From contig JAGALG010000106.1 in NCBI GenBank assembly GCA_017848075.1, positions 1-10,360 on the forward strand: a stretch of DNA of 10,360 nt. Reading direction: 5' to 3'. Positions 1 through 7,354 of this stretch are shown piece by piece. The translations under genes were made by a program, and so were the position numbers. Numbering within the stretch: the first letter of the stretch is position 1; each line of letters starts with the position of its first letter. The stretch is from Oscillospiraceae bacterium (GTDB lineage Bacteria; Bacillota; Clostridia; Oscillospirales; Ruminococcaceae). The notes beneath the pieces were generated by a model. It was not told the DNA's origin. It saw only the letters and a program-made list of their open reading frames with translations, and made no database searches.

Positions 1-771
1 AGCGGCAGTAAATGGATGGAGCAGGTCTGCCGCGATTTGGAGATCCCAACCAAGTCCAATCGGGTGGATATTGGTGTCCGTGTGGAACTGCCTGCTGCCG
101 TTTTTGCTCATTTGACCGATGAGCTTTATGAAAGCAAGATCGTCTACCGCACAGAGAAATACGGTGATAAAGTCCGCACCTTCTGTATGAATCCAAAAGG
201 CGCCGTTGTAAATGAAAATACCAATGGCATCATTACCGTCAACGGCCACAGCTATGAAGACCCGGCTCGTCAAACCGAGAATACCAACTTTGCACTGTTG
301 GTAGCCAAACACTTCTCAGAGCCGTTCAAGGATTCCAACGGCTATGGCGAAAGCATTGCCCGTCTGAGCAATATGCTGGGCGGAGGTGTTATTGTCCAGC
401 GTTTCGGCGACCTGATCCGTGGTCGTCGTTCTACCCCAAACCGGATGCAGGATGCCTTCCTGACTCCGACCCTGAATGCAACTCCGGGAGACTTGAGTTT
501 GGTTCTTCCAAAACGAATTCTGGACGGCATCATCGAAATGATTTACGCTTTGGATAAGGTGGCCCCCGGTACAGCCAATGACGATACTCTGCTCTATGGT
601 ATAGAGGTGAAATTCTACAACATGGAAGTAGAAGTCAATGACAGATTGGAGACCCGCTATGAAGGGCTGTACATTATCGGTGACGGCAGCGGCATCACCC
701 ATTCCCTGTCTCATGCATCTGCCAGTGGTGTTCATGTGGCAAGACGCATTGCCGAACAGTGGGACGCATAA
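1..771 (+). CDS. FAD-dependent dehydrogenase (COG2509-like), 3' part only
   Basis: The reading frame is open from the first base, so this is the C-terminal 256 residues of a longer protein whose start lies outside the window. The segment NRVDIGVRVELP and the closing motif GLYIIGDGSG followed by ASASGVHVARRI are what I associate with the COG2509 NAD(P)/FAD-dependent dehydrogenases of Firmicutes. In these, the late GDG motif contacts the FAD and the final helix packs on the Rossmann fold. The N-terminal dinucleotide-binding GxGxxG would lie upstream and is not visible. It is expected to be a cytosolic flavoprotein; the physiological substrate of this family is not well established. The gene ends 19 bases before a long hairpin and converges on the nucleotidyltransferase gene. 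The family call rests on recognised motifs only, so a related flavoprotein family is the main alternative. Confidence 0.82.
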   Translation, partial: SGSKWMEQVCRDLEIPTKSNRVDIGVRVELPAAVFAHLTDELYESKIVYRTEKYGDKVRTFCMNPKGAVVNENTNGIITVNGHSYEDPARQTENTNFALLVAKHFSEPFKDSNGYGESIARLSNMLGGGVIVQRFGDLIRGRRSTPNRMQDAFLTPTLNATPGDLSLVLPKRILDGIIEMIYALDKVAPGTANDDTLLYGIEVKFYNMEVEVNDRLETRYEGLYIIGDGSGITHSLSHASASGVHVARRIAEQWDA

Positions 772-790
772 AAATTTCATTGATAACATA

Positions 791-829
791 AATCGACCTC
801 CGTATGATTCTCTCATACGGAGGTCGATT
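791..829. terminator. 17-bp perfect hairpin between convergent genes
   Basis: The arms at 791-807 and 813-829 are perfect 17-bp complements around a 5-base loop (TTCTC). The hairpin sits in the 66-base gap between two converging genes, so a shared bidirectional terminator is the natural reading. Unusually, neither side has a proper U-tract: the + side continues GTCTTTGTC and the - side continues TATGTTATC. It may act as a 3'-end stabiliser or a transcript-blocking structure rather than a classical intrinsic terminator. Confidence 0.6.
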
Positions 830-837
830 GTCTTTGT

Positions 838-1482
838 CTATCGTTTCCAGCAATGCCCATCCGGATACCATTTATCCAGATTCTGAATAAACCACTGCTT
901 CTGTTCGCTGCTCAAATAAGGATATGTCTGCTCGAAATCATATTGGTAGTCCTGGTTGTCTGCTTGGGACGCTTTATACAGCAGGACAATTTCAGGAGCC
1001 AGATAGGGCGTTCCATCGCAGAACAGCAGAGCTTGAGACAGCTCTCGTTCGATCTCTTTCTTTTTATCGAAAACGAAGTGATCTTCCTGCGCTGTATTAA
1101 ACAGAAATTCAATGTAATCAAACTGCTTCATGCCAGTGTGGAAGAACTGATAGTACAACAGTCCTTCTTCTTCACAAGGGTAGAACTTGACAAGCTCACA
1201 GTCCCCTTTGAGGCACATCAGATTTCGGCCGCTCTCACTGGATCCTCCTGCAGTCAAAGGACGCAGTTTCCCCTGCCCGCGGAATTCATAAACACGCCAA
1301 TCCTGCTCCAGCATATAGGACAGAATCGCCGCCCGATCTTTTTCAAATACGCAAATATCAATATCTCCGTGTGTTCGGAGCGTTCGATCAAGGAATAAAT
1401 CCAAAGCGTAGCCACCGCAGACAGCCCATGAAAACGGAGCATCGTTCAGCAGACTTTTCGCCTGTGTCAACAAAATATCCAT
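838..1482 (-). CDS. Nucleotidyltransferase-domain protein (ANT(2'')/LinB-like fold)
   Basis: This 214-residue protein carries the nucleotidyltransferase-superfamily signature near its N terminus: CGGYALDLFL at about residues 22-31, then HGDID at 38-42, where D40 and D42 fit the paired metal-binding acidic residues. The arrangement resembles ANT(2'')-type aminoglycoside adenylyltransferases and LinB-like lincosamide nucleotidyltransferases. Such enzymes transfer AMP from ATP to a hydroxyl group. Many chromosomal members of this family have no proven substrate, so resistance is not claimed. The ATG is set by AAAGGAG seven bases upstream. The gene lies 59 bases downstream of a small membrane-protein gene on the same strand with no terminator seen between them, so they are probably co-transcribed. 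The C-terminal half is rich in Tyr, Gln and Glu and has no motif I recognise. Confidence 0.75.
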   Translation of the reverse strand: MDILLTQAKSLLNDAPFSWAVCGGYALDLFLDRTLRTHGDIDICVFEKDRAAILSYMLEQDWRVYEFRGQGKLRPLTAGGSSESGRNLMCLKGDCELVKFYPCEEEGLLYYQFFHTGMKQFDYIEFLFNTAQEDHFVFDKKKEIERELSQALLFCDGTPYLAPEIVLLYKASQADNQDYQYDFEQTYPYLSSEQKQWFIQNLDKWYPDGHCWKR

Positions 1483-1541
1483 GTTATCTCTCCTTTCTCA
1501 AACTCTCTTTCCCGAATCTTCTCCGTGGACGGCAGCTTCCT

Positions 1542-1793
1542 TTATTTCTTAGACTTTTTGTCGGACAATTTCAGGACGCAAGTGAAAGCCAGACAAGGCA
1601 TGCTGACCAGATTTACCAGGAAGCAAAGTCCCAGCAGAAGCTTCGGAAGAGGGATTCCCATCAGTTCCAGAATGGTCGGGAACAAAGTCGCCATTGCAAC
1701 AGAGGACAAGCTCTGTTTAAACAGAGTATCAATTTTTCCTTTATCCAACTTGTTGTTCTCCGCTTTATTGTTTTCTTTTTTCTTCTGATCCAT
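1542..1793 (-). CDS. Small hypothetical membrane protein
   Basis: I do not recognise this 83-residue protein. The first ~25 residues are Lys/Asn/Glu rich (MDQKKKENNK...) and probably cytosolic. They are followed by a hydrophobic stretch from about residue 31 to 74 that could form two membrane segments with a short turn around MGIPLPK, and a basic tail ending KKSKK. There is no signal-peptidase site or catalytic motif. It is judged a real gene because AGGAGG sits eight bases before the ATG and a sigma-A-like promoter lies further upstream. It heads a probable two-gene unit with the nucleotidyltransferase; the pairing may indicate a shared job, but nothing in the sequence defines one. Confidence 0.65.
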   Translation of the reverse strand: MDQKKKENNKAENNKLDKGKIDTLFKQSLSSVAMATLFPTILELMGIPLPKLLLGLCFLVNLVSMPCLAFTCVLKLSDKKSKK

Positions 1794-1831
1794 TTTCTTC
1801 TCCTCCTGCAGTGAAAAATTCCATATTCTTT

Positions 1832-1860
1832 ATTATATACTGGCTATTCTCTATATTCAA
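1832..1860 (-). promoter_or_regulatory. Sigma-A-like promoter for the small membrane protein gene
   Basis: On the - strand, TTGAAT (-35, four of six consensus bases) is followed after exactly 17 bases by TATAAT (-10). Transcription would start near 1825, about 30 bases before the start codon. It lies back to back with the peptidase promoter. Confidence 0.55.
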
Positions 1861-1883
1861 GCTGTCTTTTTCTTCTCTTTCTC

Positions 1884-1912
1884 TTGTCTTTTGTTTGTTC
1901 ATGCCTTATAAT
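1884..1912 (+). promoter_or_regulatory. Sigma-A-like promoter for the M16C peptidase gene
   Basis: TTGTCT (-35, four of six consensus bases) and TATAAT (-10, perfect) are separated by 17 bases. The predicted start near 1919 gives a leader of roughly 65 bases before the peptidase ATG. Confidence 0.6.
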
Positions 1913-1933
1913 GGTTATGTGAGCCAGAAATAA

Positions 1934-1947
1934 TTGGTAATTATCAA
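1934..1947. promoter_or_regulatory. Near-palindrome in the peptidase leader, possible operator
   Basis: The 14-mer TTGGTAATTATCAA matches its reverse complement at six of seven base pairs. It lies about 15 bases after the predicted transcription start, a position where a bound repressor would block elongation. AT-rich palindromes arise easily by chance, and no regulator gene is adjacent. Confidence 0.2.
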
Positions 1948-1984
1948 CAAATTTTAATTCACATAAACTAAGGAGGACACAACC

Positions 1985-4888
1985 ATGGAAATCAAAAACA
2001 CCATCTGCGGCTTCCGTCCGCTGTCCACGCAGGAACTTCCGGAGCTGGAAGGCCGTCTCCACGAAATGGAGCACATCAAGAGCGGCGCTCGCCTTGTTTG
2101 GCTGGATCGCGACGATGAAAACAAAACTTTTGGTATCGGCTTCCGTACCCCACCGGAAAATCACACCGGTGTATTCCATATTCTGGAGCACTCTGTGCTC
2201 TGCGGATCCCAGCGCTATCCGGTAAAAGAGCCTTTCGTTGAACTGATGAAGAGCTCCATGAACACCTTCCTCAATGCGATCACCTTCCCGGATAAAACCG
2301 TTTATCCAATCTCCAGCCGAAACGATCAGGACTTTGTGAACCTGATGCGTGTATATCTGGACGCCGTTCTTCACCCACGCATTTATGCTTCTCCTGACAT
2401 TTTCCATCAGGAAGGCTGGCACTATGAAATCGATGAAAACGGCAAACCAAGCTACAAGGGTGTTGTTTTCAACGAAATGAAAGGTGCCCTCTCCACTCAG
2501 GAACGCCTGCTGCGCAATGCCATCGGCCATAATCTGTTCCCAGATACCTGCTATGGTTATGTTTCCGGCGGCGATCCTGCTTACATTCCTGACCTGACTT
2601 ACGAATACTACATCGGCTGCCATCGCCGTTTCTATCATCCATCCAACTCCTACATCTTCCTGGATGGCCGCATGGATATTGAAAAAGTGCTTGGCATAAT
2701 GGATACAGAATATCTGTCTGAATTTGATAAACAGCCAACTGACAGCGAAATCGCTGTTCAGGCTCCGGTTCAGAGCGAAAATCAGAATGTTTACTACGAG
2801 GTTTCCGCAGATGCTTCTCTGAAAAACCGTGCAACTATGGCATGGGGCTTTGTACTGGGCGATTACAGCTGCCGCGAAAAACAGATGGCAGCACAGATCC
2901 TGTCTGATGCCCTCTGCGGCAGCAACCAGGCTCCTCTGAAAGCAAAACTGCTGTCTGCCGGTCTGGCACAGGATGTTCGCCTGTCTCTGGTTGACCGCAT
3001 CATGCAGCCATATATGATTCTGGAAGTTTGCAACTGTGACGAAAATCGTGCCGACGAGATCAAAGAAATCGTCTTCGGCGAGATCCGCCGTCTGGCAGAA
3101 GAAGGTCTGGATCACGAACAGCTTTCCGCTGCTTTGGCAAACATGGAATTCCATATGAGAGAACGGGACTTCGGCAGAATGCCTCGCGGCCTGAACTTCG
3201 CCTTTATGATGCTGGGCCAGTGGCTCTACGGCGGCAACCCTGCTGCTGATCTGCAGGTTGGTGAACTCTTCACCTCCCTCAATGCGAAGCTGGCAGAAGG
3301 CTACTTCGAAAAAGTACTGGAAGAAATCTTCCTGAGCAACAACCATAACTGTCAGGTAACGATGCTGCCATCCCCAACTCTGGGTGCAGAAAAAATCGCC
3401 AAAGAGAGCGCTCGTCTGCAGGCAGAATCCGCAAACTGGACAGAAGCTGACATTGCCGAACTGAAAGAGATCCAGGCAAAACTGACTGCATGGCAGCAGA
3501 GCAAGGATACTCCGGAAGATCTGGCAAAACTGCCACACCTCCAGCTCAGCGACATCGAAGCAGAGCCACAGGAGATCCCAACCACCGAAAACACTCTGGC
3601 TGGCTGCACCCTGCTGCAGCATGACATTGCTACCAGCGGTATCGACTATGTAAATCTCTACTTTGATATCAGCGACCTGTCTCAGGAGCAGCTGTCTGCT
3701 GTATCCTTCCTCTGCTCTGTACTGGGCAGCCTGGATACTGCAAACCACAGCAGCGAAGAACTGCAGAAACTGCGTCGTCTGAACTGCGGTTCTCTCAGCT
3801 TCAATCTGCAGGCACATGAAGCCAACAACGATCCATCTGTTTGCCATAACTACCTGTCTGTTTCCTACAGTGCCCTCAACAGCAAACTGGAAAATGCGAC
3901 TGCTCTGGTTCGTGAGATCCTCTGCACAAGCAAACTGAATGATAGCCGCAAACTGCAGGAGATCCTCAATCAGGATCACAGCAAGATGGAGCGCGCTATT
4001 GTGAATATGGGTAATGCCTTTGCAAGAGGCCGCATTGCTGCAAACACCTCTGTTTCCGGCGTTGTGGAAGAATGTGTTGGTGGCTTTACTTACATTCAGT
4101 GGCTGAAAGCACTGAAAAACGATTTCGAGAATCAGTCCTCCGCTCTGATCGAAAGCCTGTCCGCTCTCAGCGCACAGATCTTTGTGAAAGAACGCCTGAC
4201 TCTCAGCCTGACCGGTCAGAACAATGCAGCCGCCTCCGCACTGGAAAGCCAGCTGCTGAACCAGCTGCCTTCCGGTCAGAAAGCACAGCCATGTGCACTG
4301 AAACCATGGGGCAAGAAAAAAGAAGGTATCATCATTCCTGCCGGTGTATCCTTTGCTGGTCTGGGCGGCAGCCTGCTTGACTTTGGCGGCAAATACAACG
4401 GCCATACCAGAGTAATGGCTCGTGCAACCTTCCTGGCTTACCTGTGGAATGTGATCCGTGTACAGGGCGGCGCTTACGGCACCGGTCTCACAGTCAGCGA
4501 ATGTGGCAACGCTTGCTTCCACTCCTATCGTGACCCAAGCGCAGACCGCTCCCTGACCTACTACCGCAAAGCAGCTGACTTCCTGGATCAGTTCTGTGCA
4601 TCCAATCCTGACCTGACTGGTCTGATCGTTGGTGCAGTAGCTGAATCCGATCCTCTGATGCTGCCACAGGCAATGGGTAAAGCTGCCGACGCCTTCTGGA
4701 TGAAAGGCATCAGCCATTCTGACCGCTGCCAGCTCCGTCAGGAGATCCTGTCCACTACTCCAGCTGATATTGCAGCTCTGATCCCTGCTCTGCGTCAGCT
4801 GGGCGAAGAGGGCAGCGTTTGCGTCATCGGCGGCAAAGAAAAAGTAGAAGCCTGCGCAGCAGAACTGGATGTTATCCACACTCTCTAA
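1985..4888 (+). CDS. M16C-family zinc metallopeptidase (PreP/falcilysin type)
   Basis: This is a 967-residue insulinase-family peptidase of full expected length for the single-chain M16C group, two M16 halves joined by a linker. The inverted zinc motif HxxEH appears as HILEH at residues 65-69 (H65 and H69 bind zinc, E68 is the general base). The third ligand is E164 in VVFNEMKG, 95 residues on, the spacing typical of presequence-type peptidases. The C-terminal half contains R825 and the GGAYG segment with Y831, matching the conserved Arg/Tyr substrate-binding region. A charged helical stretch around residues 470-520 fits the linker. There is no signal peptide, so it probably degrades short unfolded peptides in the cytosol. 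AAGGAGG lies eight bases before the ATG. The gene uses no TTA, CTA or TCA codons at all, which suggests high expression. It is monocistronic, with its own promoter and terminator. Confidence 0.95.
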   Translation: MEIKNTICGFRPLSTQELPELEGRLHEMEHIKSGARLVWLDRDDENKTFGIGFRTPPENHTGVFHILEHSVLCGSQRYPVKEPFVELMKSSMNTFLNAITFPDKTVYPISSRNDQDFVNLMRVYLDAVLHPRIYASPDIFHQEGWHYEIDENGKPSYKGVVFNEMKGALSTQERLLRNAIGHNLFPDTCYGYVSGGDPAYIPDLTYEYYIGCHRRFYHPSNSYIFLDGRMDIEKVLGIMDTEYLSEFDKQPTDSEIAVQAPVQSENQNVYYEVSADASLKNRATMAWGFVLGDYSCREKQMAAQILSDALCGSNQAPLKAKLLSAGLAQDVRLSLVDRIMQPYMILEVCNCDENRADEIKEIVFGEIRRLAEEGLDHEQLSAALANMEFHMRERDFGRMPRGLNFAFMMLGQWLYGGNPAADLQVGELFTSLNAKLAEGYFEKVLEEIFLSNNHNCQVTMLPSPTLGAEKIAKESARLQAESANWTEADIAELKEIQAKLTAWQQSKDTPEDLAKLPHLQLSDIEAEPQEIPTTENTLAGCTLLQHDIATSGIDYVNLYFDISDLSQEQLSAVSFLCSVLGSLDTANHSSEELQKLRRLNCGSLSFNLQAHEANNDPSVCHNYLSVSYSALNSKLENATALVREILCTSKLNDSRKLQEILNQDHSKMERAIVNMGNAFARGRIAANTSVSGVVEECVGGFTYIQWLKALKNDFENQSSALIESLSALSAQIFVKERLTLSLTGQNNAAASALESQLLNQLPSGQKAQPCALKPWGKKKEGIIIPAGVSFAGLGGSLLDFGGKYNGHTRVMARATFLAYLWNVIRVQGGAYGTGLTVSECGNACFHSYRDPSADRSLTYYRKAADFLDQFCASNPDLTGLIVGAVAESDPLMLPQAMGKAADAFWMKGISHSDRCQLRQEILSTTPADIAALIPALRQLGEEGSVCVIGGKEKVEACAAELDVIHTL

Positions 4889-4900
4889 TCTCTGAATTTC

Positions 4901-4934
4901 AAAAGAGCAGACCTTTTCGGTCTGCTCTTTTTTT
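4901..4934 (+). terminator. Intrinsic terminator of the peptidase gene
   Basis: AAAAGAGCAGACC and GGTCTGCTCTTTT form a perfect 13-bp stem around a five-base loop, running directly into a T-tract. It begins 12 bases after the peptidase stop codon. The A-rich 5' side could also give weak termination from the other strand, but no gene there needs it. Confidence 0.92.
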
Positions 4935-4942
4935 GATATAAT
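4934..4942 (+). promoter_or_regulatory. Extended -10 promoter for rlmD, abutting the terminator
   Basis: The terminator T-tract flows straight into TGATATAAT, a perfect TATAAT with the TGn extension one base upstream. No good -35 hexamer is present at 16-18 bases, because the terminator stem occupies that place. This fits extended -10 promoters, which tolerate a poor -35. The predicted start near 4949 decides the translation start of the next gene: an ATG at 4941 falls inside the -10 and cannot be on the transcript. Confidence 0.65.
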
Positions 4943-4973
4943 GGTTTTATCATCTTTGGAAAAGAGGGATCCC

Positions 4974-6125
4974 ATGGCAAAAACCTGTCCTTTCGTGAAA
5001 GCCTGCGGCGGCTGTCAGCAGCTGCAGATTCCTTATCATAAACAGCTGGAACAAAAACAACAGACGATTGAAAAATTGATGGCTCCCTATGGCAAATGCC
5101 AGTCCATTATCGGCATGGAGGAACCCTATCATTACCGCAACAAAGCCATTGCTACCTTTGCTCCAGTAGGAAAAAACAAATTTCTGCTGGGTATTTACGC
5201 CAAAAACAGCCATAAAGTAGTCCCGGTGAAGGACTGCCTGCTGCAGGACGAAAGCCTGAATCAGGTGCTGGAATCCGTAGCCGCAGCTGCTGCAGAATGT
5301 CATCTGCAGGCTTACGATGAAGATCGCCGCAGCGGTCTGCTGCGCCATGTGGTACTGCGAAGCAGCAAAGAAAGCGGTGAAGTTCTCTGTACCATCGTCA
5401 CCGCACAGCCCAATTTCCCGGGCAGCAGCAATTTCGTCAAGGCTCTGCGGAAGCGCAGCCCACAGGTTAGCTCTGTGGTGCAGAACATCAATCCTGCCAA
5501 AACCTCCGCTGTGCTCAGTCCTTACTATAAGGTCCTCTATGGCAGCGGATATATTGTGGACAAGCTCTGTGGACTATCCTTCTCTCTGTCCTCCCGCTCC
5601 TTCTATCAAGTGAATCCCGTGCAGACAGAAAAGCTGTACAACAAAGCTATGGAACTGGCACAGCTCAGCGGCAGCGAGCGGGTACTGGACACCTACTGCG
5701 GAATCGGTACCATCGGTCTCTGTGCCGCTCCTCACTGCAAAGAAGTCGTGGGTGTTGAGATCAACGGCGATGCGGTTCGAGACGCTATCTTCAATGCGAA
5801 ACGCAATCATATCAAAAATGCCCGCTTTGTAGAGGGTGATGCCACCCATTTCATGTCAGAGCTGGCCGCACAGGGTGAGACTGTGGATGTCGTCTTCATG
5901 GATCCTCCCCGCAGCGGAAGTACGCCGGAATTTCTCAAAGCCGCCGCAAAAATGGCCCCAAAGAAAATCGTCTACATCTCCTGTGACCCACATACTCAGG
6001 CAAGAGATTTGTCTCTCATTACCAAACTTGGCTATGATGTAAAAACCATTCACCCGGTGGATCTTTTCCCTCATACCGACCACTGTGAAAATATTGTGCT
6101 TTTGTGTAAAGGAAAGACCAAATAG
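4974..6125 (+). CDS. rlmD: 23S rRNA (uracil-C5)-methyltransferase RlmD/RlmCD
   Basis: This 383-residue TrmA/RlmD-family enzyme transfers a methyl group from SAM to C5 of uracil in 23S rRNA (U1939 in E. coli; Gram-positive RlmCD also modifies U747). An N-terminal [4Fe-4S] cluster is indicated by C5, C11, C14 (in CPFVKACGGC) and C88, the same spacing pattern as E. coli RlmD. The SAM site is LDTYCGIGTIGL near 238-249, DPPR lies near 310, the catalytic cysteine is in YISCDP at about residue 337, and the family end motif FPHTDHCENIVLL follows. The TRAM domain found at the N terminus of the E. coli enzyme is absent, so tRNA-type U54 specificity cannot be fully excluded. The start at 4974 is chosen over an in-frame ATG 33 bases earlier because that codon overlaps the promoter; GAGGG precedes the chosen ATG. 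Confidence 0.93.
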   Translation: MAKTCPFVKACGGCQQLQIPYHKQLEQKQQTIEKLMAPYGKCQSIIGMEEPYHYRNKAIATFAPVGKNKFLLGIYAKNSHKVVPVKDCLLQDESLNQVLESVAAAAAECHLQAYDEDRRSGLLRHVVLRSSKESGEVLCTIVTAQPNFPGSSNFVKALRKRSPQVSSVVQNINPAKTSAVLSPYYKVLYGSGYIVDKLCGLSFSLSSRSFYQVNPVQTEKLYNKAMELAQLSGSERVLDTYCGIGTIGLCAAPHCKEVVGVEINGDAVRDAIFNAKRNHIKNARFVEGDATHFMSELAAQGETVDVVFMDPPRSGSTPEFLKAAAKMAPKKIVYISCDPHTQARDLSLITKLGYDVKTIHPVDLFPHTDHCENIVLLCKGKTK

Positions 6126-6163
6126 GAGAATTCCTTGCGAGACATTCAAAGGATGGGATCCAT

Positions 6164-6502
6164 ATGATTTTTATTACAATCGATGATTTCTATGCAAAAG
6201 CCAGCACCTGTTCCACCATGAGCCGTCAGGAAGAGATCGAATGTGCCAAACAAATGAAAGGCGGAGATCTGCTTGCGCGCGAGCGATTGATACAAAGTTA
6301 CCTTCCCATGATGGCAGGACACATAAAGCATGCAAAACCTCACCTGCAGAATTTAGGCTTGGTTCTTTATTATCAACAGGCGTTGGAAAAGGCTGTGGAT
6401 ACCTTTGATTTTTTGCAAGACAGTGAGCCTTTCTCTCACCGATTGAGTTGGTGTTTCCGACAGGCGCTCGTGAAATACATCGTAAGATATTCTGATGAAT
6501 AA
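6164..6502 (+). CDS. Sigma-70 region 1.2-2-like small protein lacking region 4
   Basis: The 112 residues read like the front of a primary-type sigma factor. SRQEEIECAKQMKGGD (about 20-35) resembles the region 1.2 pattern, RERLIQSYLPMMAGHIK (39-55) resembles region 2.1, and LYYQQALEKAVDTFDF (68-83) resembles region 2.2. FSHRLSWCFRQALVKYI (90-106) resembles regions 2.3-2.4, where sigma factors contact the -10 element. The protein stops there: no region 3 or helix-turn-helix region 4 follows, only a terminator. The resemblance was judged by eye. It could be a remnant of a larger gene, a regulator that binds core RNA polymerase, or an unrelated helical protein. It lies 38 bases after rlmD with no terminator between, so co-transcription is likely. 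The ATG is preceded by AAAGGA at a slightly long spacing of about ten bases. Confidence 0.7.
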   Translation: MIFITIDDFYAKASTCSTMSRQEEIECAKQMKGGDLLARERLIQSYLPMMAGHIKHAKPHLQNLGLVLYYQQALEKAVDTFDFLQDSEPFSHRLSWCFRQALVKYIVRYSDE

Positions 6503-6519
6503 ACCGTTATACTGCAGAA

Positions 6520-6554
6520 AACCCGCCTCCCCATAGGGAGACGGGTTCTTTTTA
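6520..6554 (+). terminator. Terminator between the sigma-like gene and the convergent EFR1 gene
   Basis: AACCCGCCTCCC pairs with GGGAGACGGGTT through 11 base pairs and one C-A mismatch, with a CATA loop, followed by CTTTTT on the + strand. It begins 17 bases after the sigma-like stop codon. On the opposite strand the hairpin is followed by TTTTC, so it may also close the EFR1 gene, whose stop lies just beyond. Confidence 0.85.
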
Positions 6555-6556
6555 CT

Positions 6557-7330
6557 TTACAGAAGGGTTTTGTTTTCTTTGTCCGGTGTTCCGAAGCGTT
6601 CCATACAGAAGGCAGCCATTTTATCAACGCCAACCTCTGCTGCGAACTGAATCGCTCCCTGTGGACAGTAACGAGTACAAGCCATGCACATGATACATTT
6701 GCTTGCGTCCGGATGCTTGATATCTTCTACGGTAATGGCACCACTTGGACACGCAGCAGCACAGTTTCCGCAGCCAACACAGGCTTCGCTGACAACAGGA
6801 GCCACACCTTTCTTCGCAGCCGGGGCTTTCAACAAATCGAACAGAGTCATTGGAGCTGCTCCGCTTGCAATCTTCTCCACAACTGCTTTACCGAAAGCTG
6901 CTGCCTGCTCCAAATCTGCTGCATTCGGACGACCTTTGGCAATTTCTTCGTTATAGCTGTGAGTACCAATAAACATGCCGCAAGCCATTGTGTGGAAACC
7001 ATTTGGCTCCAGCAGAGCATGCATTTCGATCAGAGCATGATCGTAATCCCGGTTGCCGTACATTGCCAGCAGAACCACCGGAGTGTTATTTCCCTGCAAT
7101 GCTTTTACAAAATCAAAGCACAGGCTTGGGATACGACCACCATAAACCGGCATACCGACGATCAGTAACTCATCTTCTGCAAAAGAATAGCTCTGCTCCC
7201 GCACAGCCGGAGCGGTTGCATTGATTTCCTGTTTCAGAGGCAGACCGGTGCCTTTGGCGATAGCCTGCGCTGCTTTACGGGTCGTATTGGTTGGGCTGAA
7301 ATAAACAAGGGATACAGACTGCATGTTCAT
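6557..7330 (-). CDS. EFR1-family flavodoxin/ferredoxin fusion protein
   Basis: This 257-residue protein joins a flavodoxin-like domain (about 1-155) to a 2x[4Fe-4S] ferredoxin domain (about 180-230). The flavin phosphate loop is visible as SPTNTTRKA at 12-20, and YGNR at 91-94 fits an isoalloxazine-side loop. Two full cluster motifs follow: C184, C187, C190, C194 (CVGCGNCAAACP) and C212, C215, C218, C222 (CIMCMACTRYCP). The EFR1 family moves single electrons in the cytosol of anaerobes; the partner here is unknown. AGGAGG is seven bases before the ATG. It starts only 24 bases after the THUMP methyltransferase gene on the same strand with no terminator between, so the two probably form an operon, although no functional link is obvious. 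Confidence 0.92.
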   Translation of the reverse strand: MNMQSVSLVYFSPTNTTRKAAQAIAKGTGLPLKQEINATAPAVREQSYSFAEDELLIVGMPVYGGRIPSLCFDFVKALQGNNTPVVLLAMYGNRDYDHALIEMHALLEPNGFHTMACGMFIGTHSYNEEIAKGRPNAADLEQAAAFGKAVVEKIASGAAPMTLFDLLKAPAAKKGVAPVVSEACVGCGNCAAACPSGAITVEDIKHPDASKCIMCMACTRYCPQGAIQFAAEVGVDKMAAFCMERFGTPDKENKTLL

Positions 7331-7354
7331 GGGAACTCCTCCTGTGTTGTTAAT

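Noticed and set aside
838..1482. Calling a specific aminoglycoside or lincosamide resistance gene
   Set aside because: Only the general nucleotidyltransferase signature is visible; many such proteins have no resistance function, and no mobile element surrounds it.
4941..4973. N-terminal 11-residue extension of RlmD
   Set aside because: Its ATG overlaps the -10 box, and family members begin close to the cluster motif that follows the later ATG.
1844..4975. A 1043-codon open frame on the - strand opposite the M16C peptidase
   Set aside because: It is codon-aligned with the peptidase gene and owes its openness to that gene's lack of TTA, CTA and TCA codons. Its translation is compositionally odd (rich in Gln, Phe, Cys and Ala), has no recognisable domain, and the sense protein has a complete catalytic motif set.
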